Of a DNA stretch of 6,898 bases, positions 1 to 6,741 are shown in pieces; position 1 is the stretch's first letter, and every line of letters starts with the position of its first letter. A program made the translations under genes and the position numbers. The notes below the pieces were generated by a model, which did no database searches, was not told the DNA's origin, and saw only the letters and a list, made by a program, of their open reading frames with translations. The DNA is from Gemmatimonadota bacterium (lineage in GTDB: Bacteria > Gemmatimonadota > Gemmatimonadetes > Longimicrobiales > Gaopeijiaceae), in contig PWZC01000469.1 of assembly GCA_003567615.1 (NCBI GenBank), positions 1 through 6,898 of the forward strand, given 5' to 3'.

Positions 1-714
1 GAGACGGCGCCCCGGAGTCTCCGCTGCCTTCTGCTGGGGGGTGCCCGCACACCTCTGCCACTCCTCGGCGAGGCCCTGCGCCGGCGCTGGCCGGTAGCTC
101 TGACCTACGGCCTCACCGAGGCGGCATCCCAGGTGGCCACGGCTCCACCGGCTGAGGTGCGGGCCCATCCCGGCCGGGTGGGGCGGCCCATCCCGGGGGT
201 GCAGGTCCGGATCGCTTCCCGCCCCGGATCGGAGGGGGAGATCCTGGTTCGGGGGGCCACCGTGACGCCTCTGGCTCCCTCGGACGGAACGGGACCGCGC
301 GGCACGGTCTGGATGGACCGGGAGGGGTGGCTGCACACCGGTGATGTGGGACGCCTCGATGACGAGGGGGGACTGTGGGTGGTGGGGCGGGCCTCGGACC
401 GGATCGTTTCCGGCGGCGTCACGGTGGAGCCGGCAGAGGTGGAGGAAGTGCTCCTGAACCACCCGGCGGTGGCTGAGGCGGCGGTAGTGGGACTTCCCGA
501 CGAAACCTGGGGGGAGCGGGTCGTGGCCGCCGTGGCCCCCGGGCCCGAGGGGCCGTGGCCGGATCCGGAGCGCCTTCGTGCCTTTGCGGAGGATCGGCTG
601 GATCCCGGGCGGCGTCCCAGAGAGGTTCGGGTGGTGAAGTCCCTCCCCCGCAACGCCAACGGAAAGGTGGACCGTCACCTCGTGCGAAACCTCTTCCAGG
701 ACCCGCTGCGTTGA
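1..714 (+). CDS. menE: AMP-forming acyl-CoA synthetase, MenE-like (C-terminal part, 5' end outside window)
   Basis: The visible 237 residues are the C-terminal part of an ANL-superfamily adenylate-forming ligase. In order they show the TYGLTEAAS motif (about residues 35-43), GRPIPG (61-66), GEILVRG (79-85), the hinge-region ATP motif GWLHTGD (109-115), the GRASDRIVSGG segment (129-139) and the C-terminal PRNANGKVDR (216-225), whose Lys222 is the expected catalytic lysine of the adenylation step. All key motifs are intact, so this is not a pseudogene fragment. TYGLTEAASQ and the short loop before GWLHTGD resemble o-succinylbenzoate-CoA ligase (MenE), which activates OSB in menaquinone synthesis. 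Other small-acid CoA ligases share these motifs, so the class is secure and the substrate is not. No terminator is visible in the 74 nt before the next gene, so read-through into speA is possible. Confidence 0.8.
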   Translation, partial: ETAPRSLRCLLLGGARTPLPLLGEALRRRWPVALTYGLTEAASQVATAPPAEVRAHPGRVGRPIPGVQVRIASRPGSEGEILVRGATVTPLAPSDGTGPRGTVWMDREGWLHTGDVGRLDDEGGLWVVGRASDRIVSGGVTVEPAEVEEVLLNHPAVAEAAVVGLPDETWGERVVAAVAPGPEGPWPDPERLRAFAEDRLDPGRRPREVRVVKSLPRNANGKVDRHLVRNLFQDPLR

Positions 715-788
715 ACTCGCCGGCTTTTCGGTGTACCAGTAGATTCGAGAGCCGTTTCTGATCAGCCCCCGCCGATTCCCCAGCGCCC

Positions 789-2771
789 ATGACCGAATCC
801 CTCATCGCTCCGTCCGTTTCCCATACGGAAGCCCCCGCCGACGTCGCGCCTTCCGACACCCCCTCCCACGCCCCTGCTCCTTCCACATGGACCACGGCGG
901 ATGCCCGGGAACTCTACAACATCGAGGGGTGGGGGGTAGGCTACTTCCGGATCAACGAGCGGGGGCGGGTGACGGTCCACCCCACCAAGGACCCCGATGT
1001 GGGCTTCGATCTCTTCGAGATGTCGCTGGATCTTGAGGCGCAGGGGCTGGGGCTTCCGCTGCTCCTCCGCTTCCCCGACATCCTCCGGACCCGTATCGAG
1101 ATGCTCACCGAGAAGTTCGGCATCGCCATCGAGGAGGCGGAGTACGAGGGACGGTACACACCCGTCTATCCCATCAAGGTGAACCAGCAGCGCCATGTTC
1201 TGGAAGAGCTGGTGGCCTATGGGGAGGACCACGGCGTCGGCCTGGAGGTGGGGAGCAAGCCCGAGCTTCAGGCGGTCCTCGCCCTGAACGACCGGACCGA
1301 TCACCTCATCGTCTGCAACGGCTACAAGGATGAGGCTTACATCCGCCTGGCCCTCATGGGGCAGAAGCTGGGCCACGAGGTCATCATTGTCGTGGAGAAG
1401 CCTTCGGAGGTGGATCTGGTTCTCCGGGTGGCGGACCGCATGAAGGTGCATCCGTGCATCGGGGTTCGCATCAAGCTCTCCTCGCCGGGGGCGGGGCGCT
1501 GGTCCGATACGGCGGGAGACAAGAGCAAGTTCGGGCTGGGGTCCTTCGAGCTCATGCGCGTCATCGGGCGGCTTCGGGAGGCAGGTCGTGAAGACATCCT
1601 GCGCATGGTCCACTTCCATCTGGGCTCCCAGATCCCCGATGTGCGGAATGTGAAGCACGCCATGACCGAGGTGGCCCGGTTCTACGTGGAGTTCCGGCGG
1701 CTGGGCCTGGACGTGGAGTACGTGGATGTGGGGGGAGGGCTGGGGGTGGACTACGACGGCTCCCGCTCGACCGGCCCCGCCAGCGTGAACTACAGCATCC
1801 AGGAGTACGCCAACGACATCGTGTACGCCCTGGCCGACGCCTGCCGGGAGGCAGAACTCCCCATGCCCCACATCATCTCCGAGTCGGGGCGGGCGCTCAC
1901 AGCCCATCACGCCATCCTCCTGGTGCGGGTCATCGACCTGGAGACCCAGGTGGTAGAGGTGCCGTCGGAGATTCCGGAGGAGGCTCATACCCTGGTCCAC
2001 GACCTCTTTGAGTCGTACCACGGGATCGACCAGCGCTCTCTGCGAGAGGTCTTCCACGACGCCTCCTACGCTCGGTCCCAGATGCGCTCCCACTTCAACA
2101 GCGGGGTGCTGAGCCTGCCGGAACGGGCCATGTGCGAGGCGCTCTTCCTTGGAATCATGAACCGGGTGCTGGAGCTGGCCCAGGCGGATCCGGAGGAGTG
2201 GGACGACATCATTCCCGAGGCCGAGTCCATCCTGACGGACCGGTATTTCTGCAACTTCTCCCTCTTCCAGTCCCTACCGGATTCGTGGGCCATCGACCAG
2301 CTCTTTCCCATCATGCCGGTCCACCGGCTGGACGAGGAGCCCATCCGGAGAGGCACGCTTCAGGACGTGACCTGTGATTCGGACGGCAAGATCGACCGGT
2401 TCGTGGGGTGGCGGGAGCCCAAGAAGAGCCTCGAACTCCACCCCTTCCGCCACGGGGAGGACTACATCCTGGGGATCTTCCTCACCGGAGCCTATCAGGA
2501 GATCCTGGGCGACCTGCACAACCTCTTCGGTGACACCAACGCCGTACACATCTACGTGAATGACGAGGGAGGGCACGAGGTGGGGGGAGTGGTCCATGGA
2601 GACACGGTGACCCAGGTCCTGGACTACGTGCGCTTCGACAGCCACGCCCTCATCACCAACTTCCGCCGCAAGATCAGGAAGGCCGAGGGGTTGACCCGGG
2701 AAGAGGCCAACTCCTTCATCGCCGACTATATCGCCGGCCTGGCCGGCTACACCTATCTGGAAAGCAGGTAG
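789..2771 (+). CDS. speA: Biosynthetic arginine decarboxylase SpeA (PLP-dependent, fold III)
   Basis: This 660-residue protein decarboxylates L-arginine to agmatine, the first step of the agmatine route to putrescine and spermidine; the cofactor is pyridoxal phosphate. It resembles E. coli SpeA over nearly its full length. Visible motifs are YPIKVNQQRH (127-136, with Lys130 the expected PLP Schiff-base lysine), KSKFGL (245-250), HFHLGSQ (275-281), the phosphate-binding VDVGGGLGVDY (312-322), ESGRA (365-369), NFSLFQSLPDSWAIDQLFP (489-507), and CDSDG (529-533), with Cys529 the active-site cysteine supplied across the dimer. GAYQEILGDLHNLFGD (568-583) and the GYTYLE end are also typical. Family similarity begins near residue 35. 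The first 31 residues are Ala/Pro/Ser-rich and unlike other SpeA proteins. No Shine-Dalgarno sequence precedes the ATG, but no better in-frame start lies nearby. No signal peptide is seen, so it is probably cytoplasmic. A strong terminator follows. Confidence 0.96.
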   Translation: MTESLIAPSVSHTEAPADVAPSDTPSHAPAPSTWTTADARELYNIEGWGVGYFRINERGRVTVHPTKDPDVGFDLFEMSLDLEAQGLGLPLLLRFPDILRTRIEMLTEKFGIAIEEAEYEGRYTPVYPIKVNQQRHVLEELVAYGEDHGVGLEVGSKPELQAVLALNDRTDHLIVCNGYKDEAYIRLALMGQKLGHEVIIVVEKPSEVDLVLRVADRMKVHPCIGVRIKLSSPGAGRWSDTAGDKSKFGLGSFELMRVIGRLREAGREDILRMVHFHLGSQIPDVRNVKHAMTEVARFYVEFRRLGLDVEYVDVGGGLGVDYDGSRSTGPASVNYSIQEYANDIVYALADACREAELPMPHIISESGRALTAHHAILLVRVIDLETQVVEVPSEIPEEAHTLVHDLFESYHGIDQRSLREVFHDASYARSQMRSHFNSGVLSLPERAMCEALFLGIMNRVLELAQADPEEWDDIIPEAESILTDRYFCNFSLFQSLPDSWAIDQLFPIMPVHRLDEEPIRRGTLQDVTCDSDGKIDRFVGWREPKKSLELHPFRHGEDYILGIFLTGAYQEILGDLHNLFGDTNAVHIYVNDEGGHEVGGVVHGDTVTQVLDYVRFDSHALITNFRRKIRKAEGLTREEANSFIADYIAGLAGYTYLESR

Positions 2772-2821
2772 TACCCGGTCGGCCTGGACGTCTCGCCTGC
2801 TCCGGGGCAACGCCGACAGGC

Positions 2822-2877
2822 GGAAGGCCCCCACCTCCATCCCGGGATCCCCGCGGTGAGGTGGGGGCCTTCTTTTT
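2822..2877 (+). terminator. Rho-independent terminator after speA
   Basis: A perfect 15-bp inverted repeat (2823-2837 with 2858-2872), extended by a G-U pair at 2822/2873, encloses a 20-nt loop and runs into five T residues (2873-2877). It lies 50 nt after the speA stop codon. No matching A tract precedes the left arm, so it should act on the plus strand only. It separates speA transcription from the downstream receptor-lipoprotein pair. Confidence 0.93.
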
Positions 2878-2926
2878 CGTCCCCGACGTCCAGCGCGGTG
2901 CCCTGCTTCAACCCTCGCTCGGCCCC

Positions 2927-2955
2927 TACACATAAGAGTACGTTTTCATTATAAT
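2927..2955 (+). promoter_or_regulatory. Candidate sigma70-like promoter for the receptor-lipoprotein pair
   Basis: An AT-rich island in otherwise GC-rich DNA contains a perfect TATAAT (2950-2955). Exactly 17 nt upstream is TACACA (2927-2932), which matches 4 of 6 positions of TTGACA. Transcription would start near 2962, giving a leader of about 120 nt before the receptor start. It follows the speA terminator and precedes the only downstream plus-strand genes. The call rests on sequence consensus alone; housekeeping promoters in this lineage may differ. Confidence 0.55.
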
Positions 2956-2974
2956 CGCTCCTGCGTTATCATTA
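2941..2974 (+). repeat. Direct repeat of 11 nt overlapping the -10 and predicted start; possible operator
   Basis: CGTTTTCATTA (2941-2951) and CGTTATCATTA (2964-2974) match at 10 of 11 positions and start 23 nt apart. The first overlaps the start of the -10 hexamer and the second sits just after the predicted transcription start, so a bound protein would block initiation. The reverse complement of the second, TAATGATAACG, resembles half of a Fur-family site, which would suit a metal-uptake gene. No full inverted repeat of the Fur or Zur type is present, so the regulator is unassigned. Confidence 0.35.
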
Positions 2975-3080
2975 GCCTTAACCGTTCCGCCGAGGCAATG
3001 GCCGAAGCGGCGTCTTCCGAAGCGGTTTCCATCCTCCGAGATCTGCGGTTCCGATGCATTCTTCCCGTGGCAGGTCCGAC

Positions 3081-5483
3081 ATGTTCAGGACCTGGTCCCT
3101 TCTTCTCATGGTCCTGCTGGGGGCGCCCATTGCGGGGTGGGCTCAGGTGTCGAGCCCGCCGTCGTCAGCGGTCAACGGAGGTGCTGGGGCCCAGGGGGAA
3201 ATTGAGGAGGAGGTTTCCACCGGTCACCTCGTGGTCCGGGTCCTGGATGCCGACTCGGGTGAGCCCCTGGTGGGCGGCACGGTGCGCCTGCAGGGTCAGG
3301 ATCGGGGCGGCATCTCCGATCAGGACGGCCTCGTACGGCTCCGGGACCTCCGTGTTCGCAACCACTCGGTGGTGGTGGAGCGATTCGGCTACATGGAGGC
3401 GTATCGGGAGGTGGAGGTCCGGGAGGGAGAGACGGTGGAGTTGGAGGTTGGACTGATTCCGTCGCCCATCCATCTGAGTGGGGTCGTGGTCACCGGAACG
3501 GGGCGGGAGCGTGGTCCAGGTGAAGTCTATCGTCCCACCACGACCCTTTCCGGCATGGAACTCCAGCGGAACCTGGCCTCCAGCGTCCCGGCCACCCTGG
3601 AGGCGGTCCCCGGCTTCTCCTCGGAGTTCAATGGTCCCGCCGCCGCACGGCCCTCGATCCGGGGGATGGGCGGTGACCGGGTGTTGGTCCTGGAGGATGG
3701 GCAGCGGACCGGCGACCTGTACGCCACCGCCTCCGACCACGGCGTCATGGTGGAGCCCCTCTCGGCCAGTCGAATCGAGGTTGTCCGGGGACCGGCCGGG
3801 CTCCTTTACGGCGCCAACGCCCTGGGCGGCGTGGTCAACGTGATCCGCGACGAGATCCCCCGCTCCCTGCCGGCGTCCCCGGGGGGCGTCCTGGGGACAC
3901 ACCTGGAGTCGGTCCGCGACGGGGTGGGCCTGGGCGGCGTGGTGAAGGCACCGGTGGGTACGTTTGCCCTGAGGGTCGAGGGCACGGCTCGAAGCGCCGG
4001 TGACACCCGCACCCCGGACGGCCCCCTGGAGCGGACCGACCTGACGGCGCTCAGCGCCTCGGCTGGGGTGAGCTGGATCCGGGACTGGGGCTTCGCCGGG
4101 GTGAGTGGACGGGCGTACGACAGCACCTACGGGGTTCCCGGGGAATTCGGCGGCGTCCTGATTCCCGGTGGCCATCCCGGGGGGGTGGACATCGAGGCAC
4201 TCCGTCGGTCGGTGCGGTTTCGGGCCGCCTACCTGGAGCCCTTCTGGGGCTTTTTCGACAGCGCAGAGCTCGACGCGGGTCTGACCAACTACCTCCATGA
4301 TGAGATCGAGGGGCTGATCGGGGGGCGGAGGGTCCTGGGAGCCCGCTTCGATCAGACCACACGGCAGGCCGGTCTGATCCTTCGTCATGATCACGGGCTC
4401 CACGATCATGAGGGGCCGACACTGAGGGCCGAAGGGGCCTACGGGATCCACCTGGAGGATCGGGAACTCCTGACGGGAGGCGTATCCCCGGGGAGCCGCT
4501 CCGCCAGGGAGTGGGCCGTGGCCCTGTATGCCTTCGAGGATTTCCGAGTGAGCGACTTCCGCCTGCAGGCGGGCGCACGCTGGGACCGGCGCGAGATCAC
4601 CCCCTTCCGAACGGACTCGCTCCGGGTCCGGACCCAGCAGCGGCGCATCACGAAGCCGGTGGCTGCCCGGGACTTCAACACCCTCTCCGGATCCCTGGCC
4701 CTCCTCTGGGAGCCCTGGTCCGACTGGACGTTGGGGGTGAACCTGGCTCGTTCATTCCGGCCGCCGGCCATCCAGGAACTCTACTCCGACGGTCCACACC
4801 TGGCGGACTTCTCCTTCGACATCGGCAGCCCGGATCTGGAGGCGGAGCGAGGCACGGGGGTGGACATCTTCGTGAGGGCGCGCCGCCCGGACCTCAACCT
4901 GGAGATCTCGGCGTTCCGCAACCAGGTGGACGGCTACATCTACTACGCCCCCAGCGGTGAAACGGTGCTGGTGAGCCGGGAGGGCGCCCCGGACCGCGAT
5001 ACCCCGGTCTTCGAGGCCCGCGGTGACGACGCCGTCTTCCTCGGGGCCGAGGGGCGGATCCAGTGGGAAGCGTTTCGCCGCGTCGTGGTGGACGTCACGG
5101 CGAGCTACACCCGGGCCGAACGTCGGATGGAGGGCGACCCCCTGCCTTTCATTCCTCCCCTCAACGGCCGAGCCGAACTCCGGTGGGAAGGTGAGCCCTT
5201 CTTCGCGTCGGTGGGTGGAAGTTTCACGGCGGCCCAGAACCGCGTTCCCCGGCCCGTCACCATCGGCGATCTCACAGAGAACCCCCAGGAGCCCACCTCA
5301 GGCTACGGACTTCTGAACGCCGGCGTCGGGTGGAGGAGCACCCTCGGCGGCCGGACCCACACCGTGACGATACAGGGCCGAAATCTCGCCGACCGCTCCT
5401 ACCGGGATCACCTCTCGCGGGTGAAGGAGGTGGCACCCCAACCCGGACGCAACGTCACCCTGCTGTACCGCTTGCACTTCTGA
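3081..5483 (+). CDS. TonB-dependent outer-membrane receptor, ZnuD-like (probable zinc/metal importer)
   Basis: The 800-residue product starts with a signal peptide (MFRTWSLLL, then a hydrophobic stretch, cleaved after about AGWA, residue 21). A carboxypeptidase-regulatory-like beta-sandwich follows (about 49-125), then a TonB-box-like GVVVTG (134-139). The plug (about 140-257) contains RGPAGLLYGANALGGVVNVI, and a 22-strand-type barrel ends in the terminal Phe typical of outer-membrane proteins. Barrel segments RPPAIQELYSDGPHLA (560-575), FDIGSPDLEAERG (579-591) and YGVPG (350-354) are characteristic of the ZnuD zinc-receptor group. A His/Asp cluster HDHGLHDHE (436-444) could bind metal. The protein would import its ligand using TonB/ExbBD energy, encoded elsewhere. 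The ATG at 3081 is preferred because a CAGGT-like ribosome site lies 6 nt upstream; an in-frame ATG at 3054 would add nine residues. Zinc specificity is inferred; another metal or metal complex is possible. Confidence 0.9.
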   Translation: MFRTWSLLLMVLLGAPIAGWAQVSSPPSSAVNGGAGAQGEIEEEVSTGHLVVRVLDADSGEPLVGGTVRLQGQDRGGISDQDGLVRLRDLRVRNHSVVVERFGYMEAYREVEVREGETVELEVGLIPSPIHLSGVVVTGTGRERGPGEVYRPTTTLSGMELQRNLASSVPATLEAVPGFSSEFNGPAAARPSIRGMGGDRVLVLEDGQRTGDLYATASDHGVMVEPLSASRIEVVRGPAGLLYGANALGGVVNVIRDEIPRSLPASPGGVLGTHLESVRDGVGLGGVVKAPVGTFALRVEGTARSAGDTRTPDGPLERTDLTALSASAGVSWIRDWGFAGVSGRAYDSTYGVPGEFGGVLIPGGHPGGVDIEALRRSVRFRAAYLEPFWGFFDSAELDAGLTNYLHDEIEGLIGGRRVLGARFDQTTRQAGLILRHDHGLHDHEGPTLRAEGAYGIHLEDRELLTGGVSPGSRSAREWAVALYAFEDFRVSDFRLQAGARWDRREITPFRTDSLRVRTQQRRITKPVAARDFNTLSGSLALLWEPWSDWTLGVNLARSFRPPAIQELYSDGPHLADFSFDIGSPDLEAERGTGVDIFVRARRPDLNLEISAFRNQVDGYIYYAPSGETVLVSREGAPDRDTPVFEARGDDAVFLGAEGRIQWEAFRRVVVDVTASYTRAERRMEGDPLPFIPPLNGRAELRWEGEPFFASVGGSFTAAQNRVPRPVTIGDLTENPQEPTSGYGLLNAGVGWRSTLGGRTHTVTIQGRNLADRSYRDHLSRVKEVAPQPGRNVTLLYRLHF
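4386..4412 (+). other. His/Asp cluster in the receptor barrel (HDHGLHDHE)
   Basis: Nine residues contain four His, two Asp and one Glu, at residues 436-444 of the 800-residue receptor, probably in an extracellular loop. ZnuD-type receptors commonly carry His/Asp-rich loops that bind zinc. The loop position and metal binding are inferred from family knowledge and local composition. Confidence 0.5.
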
Positions 5484-5508
5484 TCACCACCCTGAACCCG
5501 AACCCATC

Positions 5509-5513
5509 GAGGT
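5509..5513 (+). promoter_or_regulatory. Ribosome binding site of the lipoprotein gene
   Basis: GAGGT lies four nucleotides before the ATG at 5518, inside the 34-nt gap after the receptor stop codon. It is the best Shine-Dalgarno match in the window and fixes the lipoprotein start. The short gap has no promoter or terminator, which suggests one transcript with the receptor gene. Confidence 0.7.
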
Positions 5514-5517
5514 CACC

Positions 5518-6711
5518 ATGCGGACTTCCCGTTCCCACTCCCGCCCAGGACGGGCGTGGCTCTTTCTTCCGATCCTGGCGTTGGCGGTCACCGCCTGCGA
5601 CTCCTCGTCCGATCCCCTGGCACCCGACGACAACGACCATGCCGATGGGGAGCGGGTGGAGCTTCTGACCCGTGGTCCGGCCTCGGTGCTCCTGGCCGTC
5701 TGGATCGACGGAGAGGGCTGGCAGGACGCCGACGGAAACGCCATCACCGAACTGCCCAACCCCATCGATCGGGAGGGGGAGAACGGCCTTCAGCCGCTTC
5801 GCGCCGGGGGTGCCAACGCTTCCCTCACCGTTCGCTTCTTCGGTCGGGACGGAGAGGTCATCGAGATGGGAACCGTAAGTCGGGATCCCGAGACCCGGTC
5901 CCGGGAGTGCACCGCGTACAACGCCCGGTACCGCCCCACCGACACCTCCACGCCGGTGCTGGCCTGGCCCAACATCCAGCATCCCGATGAGGTCGACACC
6001 GGGCCGTTCCAGTTTGCGCGAAGGGCCACGGGGCAATTGGGGGGGATCTTCCACTGCGACCACATCCACTTCTATCCGGAACAGGCCGGCTCGGTGCCGG
6101 TTCAGTTCCGCCTGTGGCATGTGGATCACAGCGACATGGACACCGACCCCATCACCGTGGTGGTAGAGGAAGGGGAGCCCCGCTTCGAGCTCCAGACCCG
6201 GGGAGACGCCTCGGCGCTTCTGGGCTTCTGGACCGAGAGCCAGGGTTGGCGAGATGTGACCGGAGCGGCCCTGGAGCGCATCGAGGCTCCCCGGGACGTG
6301 GAGGGACAGGGTCTACAACCCCTTACCGCCTTCGGAGCCAATGCGTCCCTGACGCTGCGATACTTCGATGCCACTGGACGGCAGGTGGACTTCGGGACGG
6401 CCGAACGGCAGGCCGAGGCCCCTCGGGATCGGCTCTGCACCCCCGTCTCCGGGCGCTTCCGGCCGGTGGATCCTGCCACCACGGTGACGCCCTGGCCAAA
6501 TGTGCCGCATCCGGACGGGCAGTTCGGGGACGCGCTCTACGCCGAGCGCACCAACGGTGATCTGCTGCCCATCTTCCACTGTGACCACATCCACATCTAC
6601 CCCGAGGCCGAGGGGAGCGTTGGACTGATCATGCAGGCGTGGGACGCTGAGTCGGGGGCTGCGGTGGCCGAGTCCACCCCCATCGAGTTCGTGGTGACCG
6701 GCGGGGAGTGA
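5518..6711 (+). CDS. Lipoprotein with two tandem HCDHIH domains; putative metal-binding partner of the receptor
   Basis: I do not recognise a named family for this 397-residue protein. It begins with a basic stretch, a hydrophobic core and the lipobox VTAC, so signal peptidase II should cut before Cys27 and leave it lipid-anchored. An Asp-rich linker (28-45) follows. The rest is two copies of one domain, about 46-219 and 222-394, in register with an offset of 175-176 residues. Both copies share ELxTRGxAS, GLQPL, GANASLT, a lone Cys (131; 307), RxRP, WPNxxHPD (with H155; H331), FHCDHIH (178-184; 353-359) and YPExxGSV. The Cys pair in each copy (131/180; 307/355) could form a disulfide or bind metal. 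Copy 1 also has HVDH (201-204), absent from copy 2. The GANASLT stretch suggests beta structure. The conserved His/Cys/Asp residues and the ZnuD-like receptor 34 nt upstream suggest metal capture or hand-over; this is inference. Confidence 0.9.
   Translation: MRTSRSHSRPGRAWLFLPILALAVTACDSSSDPLAPDDNDHADGERVELLTRGPASVLLAVWIDGEGWQDADGNAITELPNPIDREGENGLQPLRAGGANASLTVRFFGRDGEVIEMGTVSRDPETRSRECTAYNARYRPTDTSTPVLAWPNIQHPDEVDTGPFQFARRATGQLGGIFHCDHIHFYPEQAGSVPVQFRLWHVDHSDMDTDPITVVVEEGEPRFELQTRGDASALLGFWTESQGWRDVTGAALERIEAPRDVEGQGLQPLTAFGANASLTLRYFDATGRQVDFGTAERQAEAPRDRLCTPVSGRFRPVDPATTVTPWPNVPHPDGQFGDALYAERTNGDLLPIFHCDHIHIYPEAEGSVGLIMQAWDAESGAAVAESTPIEFVVTGGE
5653..6174 (+). repeat. Lipoprotein internal repeat, copy 1
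   Basis: Encodes residues 46-219. The copy runs from RVELLTRG to VVVEEG and contains Cys131, His155 (in HPD) and HCDHIH at 179-184 (bases 6052-6069). It carries an additional HVDHSDMD stretch (201-208) after the shared motif that has no counterpart in copy 2. Confidence 0.85.
6181..6699 (+). repeat. Lipoprotein internal repeat, copy 2
   Basis: Encodes residues 222-394. The copy runs from RFELQTRG to EFVVTGG and contains Cys307, His331 (in HPD) and HCDHIH at 354-359 (bases 6577-6594). Similarity to copy 1 is clear in protein but patchy in DNA, so the duplication is old. The best-kept protein block, FHCDHIHxYPE, points to functional constraint on that motif. Confidence 0.85.
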
Positions 6712-6741
6712 GGCTCGCCCCGACGGACCGCCACCACCGCC

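Noticed and set aside
711..745. TTGAAC with a downstream TAGATT as a promoter for speA
   Set aside because: The spacing (23 nt) is too long, and at 17 nt the -10 would be TACCAG, matching only 3 of 6 positions. It is not strong enough to list.
762..2093. Long open frame on the minus strand opposite speA (about 443 codons)
   Set aside because: It lies entirely antisense to a gene with clear SpeA motifs. Its translation is rich in His, Gly and Pro with no recognisable domain, as expected from GC-rich codon bias.
2274..2933. Minus-strand open frame spanning the end of speA and its terminator
   Set aside because: It would run through the terminator hairpin, overlaps conserved SpeA sequence, and its peptide has no family resemblance.
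2998..3456. Plus-strand open frame starting upstream of the receptor
   Set aside because: It is out of frame with the receptor and overlaps its signal peptide and N-terminal domain. The peptide is Arg/Trp/Ser-rich, as in a frame-shifted shadow.
4386..4410. Inverted repeat CATGATC...GATCATG inside the receptor gene
   Set aside because: It follows directly from the codons of the HDH...HDH residues, so it is explained by the protein sequence.
3165..4451. Long open frame on the minus strand opposite the receptor gene (about 428 codons)
   Set aside because: It is antisense to the plug and barrel of a well-supported TonB receptor, and its translation has no domain-like pattern.
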